This document shows, piece by piece, positions 1 through 7,797 of a DNA stretch of 64,000 nt. The stretch comes from Myxococcales bacterium (lineage in GTDB: Bacteria > Myxococcota > Polyangia > Polyangiales > Polyangiaceae). The position numbers and the translations under genes are program-made. The stretch's first letter is position 1, and each line of letters starts with the position of its first letter. The DNA is taken from the NCBI GenBank assembly GCA_003151595.1, contig PLXW01000095.1, positions 44,220-108,219 of the forward strand. The letters run 5' to 3'. The notes below the pieces were generated by a model that did not search any database, had not been told where the DNA came from, and saw only the letters and a list, made by a program, of their open reading frames with translations.

Positions 1-1
1 C

Positions 2-739
2 GCGCGCGCGCAGGCGCGCATGTCGAACCTCGCGATGGCGGTGCGCGTTCAGCAGGAGATCGGCTGCGAGACGATCCTCCACGTGTGCGGGCGCGATCGG
101 AACCTCCTGGCGACGCTCGCGCATCTCCTCGGCGCGCACGATCTCGGCATTCGCAACCTGGTCATCATCACCGGCGATCCTCCGAAGACCGGAGACTTCC
201 CGGACGTGAGCGCGGTTTACGATCTCGACTCGATCGGGATCTTGAAGATGGCGACGCGCCTCAACGGCGGCATCGATCCCGGCGGCAAGGCGCTCGGCGG
301 CGCGACGTCGTTCCTCCTGGCGACGGGCGCGGAGCCGGCGGCGCTCAACTACACGCGCGAGATCGATCGCCTCCGAGAGAAGTGCGCGGCCGGCGCGGAG
401 CTCGTGATGACCCAGCCGGTGTACGACCCGAAGGCGCTCGATCGCTTCCTCGACGACATCGCGCCGCTCAAGGTGCCGGTGCTCGTGGGGATCTTGCCGC
501 TCGCCAGCTACCGCAACGCCGAGTTCCTCCACAACGAAGTGCCGGGCATGCAGGTGCCGGAGGCGGTGCGCGAGCGGATGCGCAAGGCGGGGGGCGGTCC
601 GGCGGGGCGGAAGGAAGGGGTCGCGATCGCGCGCGAGATGCTCGCGGCCGTGCGTTCGCGCGTTCAAGGGGCGTATGTGATGCCGCCGCTCGAGCGGTAC
701 GAGCTGGCGCTGGAAGTCGTCGACGGGTTCTTGGAATGA
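2..739 (+). CDS. metF: methylenetetrahydrofolate reductase, C-terminal part (5' end outside window)
   Basis: The enzyme reduces 5,10-methylene-THF to 5-methyl-THF, which supplies methyl groups for methionine synthesis in the cytoplasm. The frame is open to the left edge, so the start is missing. The visible part has the MTHFR barrel features: HVCGRDRN, the ITGDPPKTGDFP loop, then AGAELVMTQPVYD and VPVLVGILPLASYRNAEF. The ending (about ERYELALEVVDGFLE) resembles the reductase half of bifunctional homocysteine S-methyltransferase/MTHFR proteins of the YitJ type, so an N-terminal methyltransferase domain may lie upstream; I cannot see it. Its TGA overlaps the ATG of the next gene. Confidence 0.85.
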   Translation, partial: ARAQARMSNLAMAVRVQQEIGCETILHVCGRDRNLLATLAHLLGAHDLGIRNLVIITGDPPKTGDFPDVSAVYDLDSIGILKMATRLNGGIDPGGKALGGATSFLLATGAEPAALNYTREIDRLREKCAAGAELVMTQPVYDPKALDRFLDDIAPLKVPVLVGILPLASYRNAEFLHNEVPGMQVPEAVRERMRKAGGGPAGRKEGVAIAREMLAAVRSRVQGAYVMPPLERYELALEVVDGFLE

Positions 740-2046
740 GGGGTCGCGCGATCGCGATGGGCGCGGTCTGGACGATGATCGCGTGCAATCGCACGCCGGC
801 GAACGCGAACGCGAACGCGAACGCGAACGCGAACGCGAACGCGAACGCGAACGCGAACGCGGATGCTGACGCGAACGCGAACGCGACACTCCCCCCGAGG
901 TGCAAGGTCGAGGAGTCGGGCGTGACGCTCGGCGACGTCGGCGATCGGCGATCGCTGGTCATCGGCGACGCGATTCCGACGAGCGTCGGCTTCGCGGTCG
1001 GCCTCGTGCACACACCCACGGCGGGAGCCGAAGCGATGATCGCACGGGTCGTCGGTCACTCGATCGAGTCCGAGTGGATCATCGCCAAGCGCGGAGAGCT
1101 GATCGCCGACGCGCCGCCCCCCGTGCCGCTCATCGCGCAAGGGACTGCGTACGCGGCGTACCTCGTGCGCGACGCCGACGCAGGAATCTCGCGACGGATC
1201 GCGTTGAAGAAGATGGGCGTCGCGTTGCCGATCGCGTCGTTCAAGGTTCAGGCGGGCGACTCGTTGTCGTTCGACGCGGCGATGACGAACGACGGCGCGC
1301 GCGCGGCGATGACGTGGGATGACGATTCGCCCAAGGATGGCGGGATTCGCGTGGGGATCGTTCCGCTGAGCGCGACGTCGACCGGCGCCGTCGCTCCGCC
1401 TCCGCCGCGCGTCGTCTCCGATGGGGTGACCGACGTCGATGCGCCGCGACTCGCGCCGCGCGCCGTCGGCGGATGGTGGGCGGCGTGGACCGCGCGTCGC
1501 GAAGAGAGCGTCGATGCCGGCCCGCGCGTCGAAGCGCCAGGCGAAGCGCGCGCGTTCACCTGGGTCGAGCTCGTCGCCATCGACGCCGAGGGCGCGCCCG
1601 TGGGGGCGATTCGCAAGCTCACGTCGCCTACGGGACACGTCGGGTCGTTCGACCTCGCGCTCCGTCCGCACGGCGAGCTCGACGTCTTCGCGCGCGACGA
1701 GACGCAGGCGCGCGAAGGGGAGGGGGGAAAGATTCTTCACGTCGTCGTGCGCGACGCGTCCGTCGACGACGCGGTCGTCGTCGCCACTGGCGCGGGTCGC
1801 GGCGCGGTCGATCTCGTCACCGGCGTGAACGGCGAAGCATGGCTCTCGTTCGTCGACGCGCTGGATCACCCGCGCGTTCTTCCGCTCGGCGAATCACGCG
1901 CTCCGGTAGGCCCCGCCACGATCGAAGACGCCCTCGACGGCGCCCGCCTCTTGGCGATCACAGCTGCGCAAACCCCTCTGCGCTTCGTCGCTGCGCTCCC
2001 CACATCCGACACCGCCGTGTTCCGCGACGTGAGCTGTTCGCGATGA
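736..2046 (+). CDS. lipoprotein with Ala-Asn dipeptide repeat linker, function unknown
   Basis: I do not recognise the family. The ATG overlaps the upstream stop codon (ATGA), which fixes the start and implies translational coupling to metF. The N-terminus is a signal sequence ending in a lipobox (MIAC, Cys about residue 17), so the product should be a lipid-anchored envelope protein. An Ala-Asn repeat of about 28 residues follows, with an Asp-Ala interruption, encoded by GCGAAC hexamers. The remaining 390 residues look like an all-beta, propeller-type fold with repeated acidic and hydrophobic strands, but no catalytic motif is visible. The repeat probably acts as a flexible spacer between the membrane anchor and the folded domain. 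Confidence 0.75.
   Translation: MRGRAIAMGAVWTMIACNRTPANANANANANANANANANANADADANANATLPPRCKVEESGVTLGDVGDRRSLVIGDAIPTSVGFAVGLVHTPTAGAEAMIARVVGHSIESEWIIAKRGELIADAPPPVPLIAQGTAYAAYLVRDADAGISRRIALKKMGVALPIASFKVQAGDSLSFDAAMTNDGARAAMTWDDDSPKDGGIRVGIVPLSATSTGAVAPPPPRVVSDGVTDVDAPRLAPRAVGGWWAAWTARREESVDAGPRVEAPGEARAFTWVELVAIDAEGAPVGAIRKLTSPTGHVGSFDLALRPHGELDVFARDETQAREGEGGKILHVVVRDASVDDAVVVATGAGRGAVDLVTGVNGEAWLSFVDALDHPRVLPLGESRAPVGPATIEDALDGARLLAITAAQTPLRFVAALPTSDTAVFRDVSCSR
799..882 (+). repeat. GCGAAC hexanucleotide array inside lipoprotein gene
   Basis: Ten perfect GCGAAC copies span 799-858. Two diverged copies (GCGGAT, GCTGAC) and two more perfect copies (871-882) follow. In the gene frame the array reads Ala-Asn. 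It is one of five related arrays in the window. Confidence 0.95.
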
Positions 2047-2201
2047 CTTGGAGCCAGTGGCGCGAGCCCCTTCCGAGTGCAAGAATTGGCCCCCTTCCCC
2101 TGCAAGTGTTCATCGACTACGTTCCCCCCGTGTCCCGACCTTGCCCACCGCCGTGGGGCCTTCGAAAAGTGTGCGCATCGCGCGATGGCGCTTCACGCGC
2201 T

Positions 2202-2230
2202 CGGCCCGAGCGCGCAGCACACTGCATAGA
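2202..2230 (+). promoter_or_regulatory. possible sigma-70-like promoter for the tRNA gene
   Basis: TTCACG (2202-2207) and CATAGA (2225-2230) are separated by 17 bases and lie 23 bases before the tRNA. They match the -35 and -10 consensus at 4/6 and 3/6 positions, so this is weak evidence. The rest of 2047-2253 shows no coding sequence. Confidence 0.25.
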
Positions 2231-2253
2231 CGGGCGGGTCGTGATCACAGAAC

Positions 2254-2327
2254 GGGCCCATAGCTCAATCGGTCAGAGCCCCCGGCTCATAACCGGGCTG
2301 TTCCTGGTTCGAACCCAGGTGGGCCCA
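2254..2327 (+). tRNA. tRNA with CAT anticodon (Ile2 or elongator Met)
   Basis: A complete cloverleaf can be drawn: acceptor GGGCCCA (2254-2260) with TGGGCCC (2320-2326); D stem GCTC/GAGC (2263-2266/2276-2279); anticodon stem CCCGG/CCGGG (2281-2285/2293-2297) with loop CTCATAA and anticodon CAT at 2288-2290; T stem CCTGG/CCAGG (2303-2307/2315-2319) with loop TTCGAAC. The discriminator is A2327 and CCA is not encoded. The GGGCC acceptor and A-T below it resemble bacterial tRNA-Ile, so an AUA-reading tRNA-Ile (lysidine-modified) is slightly favoured over elongator Met. The CCCGG anticodon stem, without three consecutive G-C pairs of the initiator pattern and with a paired acceptor end, excludes initiator tRNA. 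Confidence 0.93.
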
Positions 2328-2338
2328 CGAGCGTGGCT

Positions 2339-2363
2339 CGCGACCCCGCGTCGCGCTCTTTCG
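2339..2363 (+). terminator. hairpin downstream of the tRNA, possible terminator
   Basis: CGCGAC (2339-2344) pairs with GTCGCG (2350-2355) around a 5-base loop. A T-rich but interrupted tract (CTCTTTCGC) follows. It sits 12 bases after the tRNA and before the next gene. Confidence 0.4.
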
Positions 2364-2400
2364 CTTTCACTGCTTTCCCCGCTTCAACAGGAGTAACGCG

Positions 2401-3138
2401 TTGAGCATCCCGAATCAGATTCGCGCTCTCGAAGAATTGGCCGCGTACGACGCCGAGCTGAAGACGTTGGACGAGCAGCTCGCGAGCGAGCGCGCCACGT
2501 TGGGTGGTTTGAAGGGGAGCTTGAAGCGCCTCGAAGACAAGATCGCGGTGGACCGCACGGCGATCGCGGCGATCGAGAAGCAACGCAACGAGCTGATCAC
2601 CGACGTCCGTCAGATGATGACGCAGCTCGATCACTCGCGCGAAAAGATGAACCGCGCGCGCACCGAGCGCGAGACCAACGCCGTTCAGCGCGAGCTCGAG
2701 GAGCTGCGGAAGTTGATCCGCGATCGCGAAGACGAAGTCGGCAAGCTCACGACCGACAGCGACGGGCAGCGCGCCGTGCTGGAGTCGACCGAGACCGAAG
2801 CGAAGAAGATTCAGGACGAGCTCAACGCCCGCGAAGGGGACATCAACTCCTCGCTGGCGAAGGTCGAGGCGCAGCGCGCCGAAAAGGGGGCCGTTCGCGA
2901 AGAGGTCGCGAAGAAGCTCCCGCCGGTGCTCTACCGTCGCTACGACGCCGTGCGCTCGCGCCGCGGCTCGGGCATCGCGCAGACGACCGACGGCACCTGC
3001 AAGGCCTGCAACATGTCGCTCCCGCCGCAGCTCTTTCACCGCCTGCGCCGCGAGCCGCTGATCGAGCAGTGCCCGTCGTGCAACCGCATCATTTATTTTG
3101 CCCCACCCGCCGGCGCTTCCGCGGAGGAAGGCCACTAG
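2401..3138 (+). CDS. coiled-coil protein with C-terminal C4 zinc ribbon (zf-RING_7/DUF164 type)
   Basis: The 245-residue product is a long two-strand helical hairpin (about residues 5-165, heptads rich in Glu, Lys, Arg and Leu) followed by a conserved region (YRRYDAVR) and a zinc ribbon. The ribbon's CxxC pairs are CKAC and CPSC, near residues 200 and 225. This arrangement matches the widespread bacterial C4 zinc-ribbon family linked to nucleic-acid or RNA metabolism; the exact role is not established. Translation starts at TTG 2401, supported by an AGGAG at about 2389-2393. The next gene, a kinase, starts 44 bases downstream. Confidence 0.85.
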   Translation: MSIPNQIRALEELAAYDAELKTLDEQLASERATLGGLKGSLKRLEDKIAVDRTAIAAIEKQRNELITDVRQMMTQLDHSREKMNRARTERETNAVQRELEELRKLIRDREDEVGKLTTDSDGQRAVLESTETEAKKIQDELNAREGDINSSLAKVEAQRAEKGAVREEVAKKLPPVLYRRYDAVRSRRGSGIAQTTDGTCKACNMSLPPQLFHRLRREPLIEQCPSCNRIIYFAPPAGASAEEGH

Positions 3139-3182
3139 TCCTTGCTCAAGTTCGGTAAGCTGGTGCGCGGAGGGTTCGCCCG

Positions 3183-4502
3183 TTGAAGAGCTGCCCGGTG
3201 TGCAAGCGCGTGTATCCGGATGACGCCGGCTTCTGCCCCGTCGACGGTACCGGGCTTCAATTTGCGAGCATGGTGCCCGTCGATCAGTCGACGGACGACC
3301 CACGTCTCGGGACGAAACTCGCCGGGCGCTACGAGATCCGTCGCGTCGTCGCCGACGGCGGCATGGGGCGCGTCTACGAAGGCATCGACAAGCAGAACAA
3401 CTCGCGCGTCGCCGTGAAGGTCCTTCACAACGACGTCGCGAACGACGAGATCGCGCTCGAGCGCTTCAAGCGCGAGTACGAGATGTCGAAGCGGCTGCCG
3501 CACGACTTCATCGTCGACGTCCTCGACTTCCAGCAAGACCCGCCGACCGGCGCGTGGCTGCTCGTCATGGAGTTCCTCGACGGCGAAGAGCTCCGCGTCG
3601 TCTTGAAGCGCGAGAAGGCGATCCCGCCGGAGCGCGTCGTCCGCATGCTCTCGCAGGTGGCGATGGGGCTCGACGTCGCCCACAACATTCCGATCGTCCA
3701 CCGCGATCTGAAGCCCGACAATCTGTTCCTCTGCGGCACGCGCGAAGGGGACATCGTGAAGATCCTCGACTTCGGATCGGTCAAGGACAAGCAGAAGGAC
3801 GCGAAGAAGCTCACCGTCCTCGGCACGACGATCGGCAGCCCGTATTACATGGCGCCGGAGCAGGCGCAGGGGCTCGACACGCTCGACGCCCGCGCCGACG
3901 TGTTCGCGCTCGCGGCGATCGCCTACGAGTGCATCTGCGGAACGGTTCCTTTCGGCGGAACGAACGGGCCGTCGATCCTCCTCGCGATCATGACGAAGGA
4001 TCCCGAGCCGCCGAGCATCAAGGGGGCCAAGCAGAAGTGGCCGCCGCCCTCTGCGGTCGATGACGTCATCGAGGTCGCGCTGGCGAAGAACCCGAACATC
4101 CGTACGAAGACGGTCGGCGAGCTGGCCGATGCGCTCGGGCGGGCGTTCGGGCTCTCCGGCGATCACAAAGTGTGGGCCACGACACCGACGACGACGCTCG
4201 CCAAGCAAATCTCCGACGGGCAAGCGGCGAAGATGGGCCTCGGCGATCTCGGGGTCGACCCGTTCGCAGCGGCCGATCCGTTCGCTGCGCCGGCGCCAGG
4301 GCAAATGGGGCAAGCGGCCGCCGCAGCCGCGCCGCCGCGCGCGATGGACGCCGCGTTCCAGCAGTCGCGCGAGATGGACTACGACCAGTCGACCGCGGGC
4401 GTTCCGATGGGGCGACCGCCGTGGCTGATCCCCGTCGCCGTCGGCGTGGCGGCGCTCGTGCTCGGCGGCGGCATCGCGCTGTTCGCGGCGCTCGGTCACT
4501 GA
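3183..4502 (+). CDS. membrane-anchored Ser/Thr protein kinase with N-terminal zinc ribbon
   Basis: A Hanks-type protein kinase, probably transferring phosphate from ATP to Ser/Thr of unknown targets. Residues 1-22 form a CPxC...FCPxDG ribbon typical of myxobacterial kinases. The kinase domain covers about 50-320 with all catalytic elements: Gly-rich loop GGMGRVY, VAVK Lys79, HRDLKPDN with Asp175, DFG Asp196 and a YMAPEQ activation segment. A disordered Ala/Pro/Phe-rich region follows, and then one transmembrane helix at the extreme C-terminus (about 412-435), so the kinase domain should face the cytoplasm. The start is TTG 3183, with GGAGG about 8 bases before it. It appears active rather than degenerate. 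Confidence 0.92.
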   Translation: MKSCPVCKRVYPDDAGFCPVDGTGLQFASMVPVDQSTDDPRLGTKLAGRYEIRRVVADGGMGRVYEGIDKQNNSRVAVKVLHNDVANDEIALERFKREYEMSKRLPHDFIVDVLDFQQDPPTGAWLLVMEFLDGEELRVVLKREKAIPPERVVRMLSQVAMGLDVAHNIPIVHRDLKPDNLFLCGTREGDIVKILDFGSVKDKQKDAKKLTVLGTTIGSPYYMAPEQAQGLDTLDARADVFALAAIAYECICGTVPFGGTNGPSILLAIMTKDPEPPSIKGAKQKWPPPSAVDDVIEVALAKNPNIRTKTVGELADALGRAFGLSGDHKVWATTPTTTLAKQISDGQAAKMGLGDLGVDPFAAADPFAAPAPGQMGQAAAAAAPPRAMDAAFQQSREMDYDQSTAGVPMGRPPWLIPVAVGVAALVLGGGIALFAALGH

Positions 4503-4539
4503 CCTTTTTCGAGTTTTTCGATCTACGTTGCGTCGCGCA

Positions 4540-6870
4540 ATGAGCGACGCACGCGGCGACGGATCGACCCACGCGAAGTCCAAGCCGAAGAAGCACGTCG
4601 TCGTCATCGGCGGAGGGCTCGCGGGGCTCACGACGGCGTACGAGCTGGCGAAGCTCGGTCACCAGCCGCTCCTCCTGGAGCGCGGCGGGCACTTCGGCGG
4701 CAAGGTGATGTCGTCGGTCGGCTACGGCGGCATGCCGATCGAGCACGGCGTTCACGGGTGGTGGAAGGGGTACGGAAACTTCTTCGACATCCTCAGTGAG
4801 ATTCACCCCGGCGACTGGGAGCGCGAGTGCTTCACCGGCCCCTACTACTCGCGCTTCACGGCGAAGATGGCGGACGGTCGCATCGTGACCACGAATCGCC
4901 CGGCGCCGATCGAAGGCGAGCCGCGCGTGATGCCGTTCGTGCGCGCGATGGCGGAGATGATCAAGCAGGGGGCGCTGTCGATCGCCGACGTCGCCAGCGT
5001 CGGGCGGCTGCTCATTCGCGCCATCGGCTTCGAGCACGCGCGCGACTACGACCGCTGGAGCAACTACACGGCGAGCGGCGTAGCCGAGGAGCTAGGCGTG
5101 TCGCGTCGCGCGCAAGAGCTCGTGCTGGCGAACTTCTCGTTGGCCAGCGCGTTCTCGCCGCTCGATCGGATCAGCGCGTCGGCGTTCTTCTCCAGCCTCA
5201 ACTTCTACGCCTTCGACGCGCAGGCCTCGCTGGCGTCGCGATGGCTCCGCACGCACCCCGACGAGCTGGTGCACGCGCCGCTCTGCGAGGCGATCCAGAA
5301 GAACAAGGGGACGGTCTCCCCGTACACGCGCGTGCTGGGGCTCGCGCGCGGAGAGTCGGGGCGCGTCGATACGATCTTCATCGATCGATCGCACACCGGC
5401 TCGCTCGCGCTCGCCGACTTTCACGCCGAGCCGCGCGATCTCCTCGACCACGCCGGGAAGTGGGTGACCGATCACCACCTCCTCGAGCTCGCGCGCGCCA
5501 CGCTCCGGCATTTCGGGCAGGTGTGGATCGAGCGGGTGAAGGACGGCGACGTCCAGGAGGTGAACAAGGAGCCGATCGCCTGGACCGGCGACCGCACGCC
5601 GCCCACGAACGCCGACGATCCGCGATGGCTCGAAGTCGAGTGGGCGAACGAAGCGTGCACCATCGCGCGCGTGTTCGAGAATCGGTACGAGACGCTCGGC
5701 ACGATCGCCGCGGCCGACGTACCGACGGGGACGTTCCGCGAGATGCTGTGGACGGGGCGCGTCGGCGGCGAGATGCACACGCCGCGTGAGAACCTGGAGC
5801 ACCTGCGCCGGAACCTCGCGCGCCATGCGTACCTCTTCGCGATGCACGTCGGCGATCTCGCGACGCCGCCGCACTTGCCGCTCTACGTCGGCGCGCTAGA
5901 AGACGGAAAGCGACGCCTCGCCGTGGCCGGCATCTGCACCCACTTCGGCGGACGTCTTCGCTGGGACGCGAGCCTCCACGCCTTCGCGTGTCTCCTTCAC
6001 GGGAGCCGCTTCGCATGCGACGGGCAGCGCACGTGCGGGCCGGCCGAGTCGGATCTCTTCACGTTTCGACTCACGCCGTCGGCGAGTGACGCCGCGATGC
6101 TCGACGTGCAGGTGCGCCTCCCTCCGCGCATCCACGCCGACGAGATCGTGCTCTCGACCGACGTCTCGGGGCTCCGTCGGATCTTGCAGGCGAGCCCGTC
6201 GCTTCACGACTCGCCGGTCGTCACCGGCATGCTCCGGATGCGCACGACGTCGGTCACCGTGATCCGCTTTCCGATCGCGCGGCGCATCGACGACACGCTG
6301 GCGATCTTCTCGGGCTTCGAGATGCTCGACGCGCTCTTCAACGTGACCAAGCTCCAGGGCGTGCAGCTCGATCGCTACAAGGATCGGACGCACGAGATCA
6401 TCGAGCTCCAGATCTACCGCGAGCGAACGAGCGGGCAGATCGCGCGCGAGCCGTTGATCGCCGAGATCAAGCGAGAGCTGAAGGAAGCCTACGGCTGGGA
6501 CGAAGAGCCGGAGATCCTGGAGCCGGTGCACATCGCCGTGCATCGCGACGTGTACACGTCGTACGACCCGGAGAGCGAGTCGGTGCGCCCGAAGACGACC
6601 GCGCTCGGGCTCGAGGGGCTCGTGTTCGCCGGCGACTGGGTGCAGCCCGACGACGGCGCCTGGTACATGGAGCGCGCGGTGCGCACGGGACGGCTCGCGG
6701 CGCGCGCGGTCGCGCGTGCGCGGGGTGAAGATCCGGAGCGCGTGCCGCTGGTGCCGCCGGTGCGCGAGCCATGGAACATCCGGACGATGCTGGCGAGCGG
6801 CGAGGGGGGCGGCGATCGCGTGCTCGATTGGCTCCATCGCCTGTTTCAGTTTCACGACACGCCGTACTGA
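4540..6870 (+). CDS. FAD-dependent oxidoreductase of the carotenoid desaturase/isorenieratene synthase superfamily with embedded Rieske motif
   Basis: The 776-residue protein begins with a Rossmann FAD site (GGGLAG, residues 24-29, followed by ELAKLGHQ and LLERGGHFGGK). It also has the MPIEHGVHGWW stretch typical of desaturase and isorenieratene-synthase-like amine oxidoreductases. In the middle there is a Rieske [2Fe-2S] signature, with Cys466-x-His468 and Cys484-x2-His487 as ligands. The C-terminal FAD-binding end (FAGDWVQPDDGAWYMERAV) closes the fold. Related Rieske-containing enzymes (CruE/CrtU type) modify carotenoid rings; a role on a carotenoid or other lipophilic substrate is inference. 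ATG 4540 is preferred to the in-frame TTG at 4528. The next gene, 20 bases downstream, may belong to the same pathway. Confidence 0.85.
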   Translation: MSDARGDGSTHAKSKPKKHVVVIGGGLAGLTTAYELAKLGHQPLLLERGGHFGGKVMSSVGYGGMPIEHGVHGWWKGYGNFFDILSEIHPGDWERECFTGPYYSRFTAKMADGRIVTTNRPAPIEGEPRVMPFVRAMAEMIKQGALSIADVASVGRLLIRAIGFEHARDYDRWSNYTASGVAEELGVSRRAQELVLANFSLASAFSPLDRISASAFFSSLNFYAFDAQASLASRWLRTHPDELVHAPLCEAIQKNKGTVSPYTRVLGLARGESGRVDTIFIDRSHTGSLALADFHAEPRDLLDHAGKWVTDHHLLELARATLRHFGQVWIERVKDGDVQEVNKEPIAWTGDRTPPTNADDPRWLEVEWANEACTIARVFENRYETLGTIAAADVPTGTFREMLWTGRVGGEMHTPRENLEHLRRNLARHAYLFAMHVGDLATPPHLPLYVGALEDGKRRLAVAGICTHFGGRLRWDASLHAFACLLHGSRFACDGQRTCGPAESDLFTFRLTPSASDAAMLDVQVRLPPRIHADEIVLSTDVSGLRRILQASPSLHDSPVVTGMLRMRTTSVTVIRFPIARRIDDTLAIFSGFEMLDALFNVTKLQGVQLDRYKDRTHEIIELQIYRERTSGQIAREPLIAEIKRELKEAYGWDEEPEILEPVHIAVHRDVYTSYDPESESVRPKTTALGLEGLVFAGDWVQPDDGAWYMERAVRTGRLAARAVARARGEDPERVPLVPPVREPWNIRTMLASGEGGGDRVLDWLHRLFQFHDTPY

Positions 6871-6890
6871 GAGAAAGAACGAGCGACGAC

Positions 6891-7796
6891 ATGGACGACG
6901 GCAAGACGCGCGACTTCCTCGGGCTGCCGACGTGGAAGCCGCTGTACGGGTTCGGCGACACGGTGGTGCTCCGCGCGAAGATGACGAACGCGATGTTCGT
7001 GCATGCGGTCGATCGCCGCGCGCTCGCCGGAGCGTTGCCTCGGCATCCGCGTGTGAAGCTTCACCCGGCGTCGCCGATCGTGCTCGTGCAATCCGAGTTC
7101 CTGAAGTGCGCCGACAACGGAGACCCAGACGGCAACGACTACCCGTACCGCGAGCTGATGATCGCGTGCGTGCTCGAGGGGACCGCGGGCCTCTTCGGTC
7201 CGATGTGGCCGCTCGCGCTTTTTCTCGACAGTCCGATCGCGACGGCGGCGGGGCGTGAATTTCACGGGTTCCCCAAGGTGCCGGCGAAGGTGGCGATCGG
7301 CGAGACGAGCGCTGAGGTCGACTTCGAATCGTGGCCCGGCGGCAAGTCGTGCGTACGTCGCGTGATGTCGTCGCGCTGGTCGGTGGCGAACGGGATCGTG
7401 GCCCGGGCGATGAGCGCGGCGGGCGGCGTCGTGGCGAATGCGTTGCGCGCGGCGAAGGTCGACACGGATTCGATCGCGGCGCTGGAGCAGCTCGCGCTCG
7501 CGCCGATGGGCGAAGTGTGGAACCTGCACCAGGTGCCGGATCTTGCGAGCCCGCGACGCGCGACGTTCTCACAGCTGACGCGGTTCAAACCGACGATCGC
7601 AGACCCGAGCGGCTTCCGATTGCTCGACGGGTTCACGCTGGAGTTGCCGAGCGCGGCGGACGAGCCGATCTGGGAGATGGGGAAGCGGTTCTTCGAGGGG
7701 AGGGATCGCGCGATCAAGAAGAGCGCGGCGATCGCGTTCGCGTGGGAAGCGACGATGCGCGTGTCGGGGGGAGAGGTCATCGACACGTGGAGGTGA
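6891..7796 (+). CDS. acetoacetate decarboxylase-like protein
   Basis: The 301-residue product has the length and core of the acetoacetate decarboxylase superfamily (PF06314-like). The diagnostic motif is GREFHGFPKVPAKV; Lys129 aligns with the Schiff-base lysine of true decarboxylases. The adjacent lysine that lowers its pKa in the clostridial enzyme is replaced by Val130, so the reaction may differ (some family members act as aldolases, dehydratases or lyases on keto acids). The gene follows the Rieske/FAD oxidoreductase by 20 bases, probably in one transcript, and may act on a product of that enzyme. It ends one base from the convergent 7798-12597 gene. Confidence 0.8.
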   Translation: MDDGKTRDFLGLPTWKPLYGFGDTVVLRAKMTNAMFVHAVDRRALAGALPRHPRVKLHPASPIVLVQSEFLKCADNGDPDGNDYPYRELMIACVLEGTAGLFGPMWPLALFLDSPIATAAGREFHGFPKVPAKVAIGETSAEVDFESWPGGKSCVRRVMSSRWSVANGIVARAMSAAGGVVANALRAAKVDTDSIAALEQLALAPMGEVWNLHQVPDLASPRRATFSQLTRFKPTIADPSGFRLLDGFTLELPSAADEPIWEMGKRFFEGRDRAIKKSAAIAFAWEATMRVSGGEVIDTWR

Positions 7797-7797
7797 G

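Noticed and set aside
4528..4539. TTG start for the FAD/Rieske gene at 4528
   Set aside because: ATG 4540 is four codons downstream in frame and gives a normal N-terminus; no Shine-Dalgarno favours TTG.
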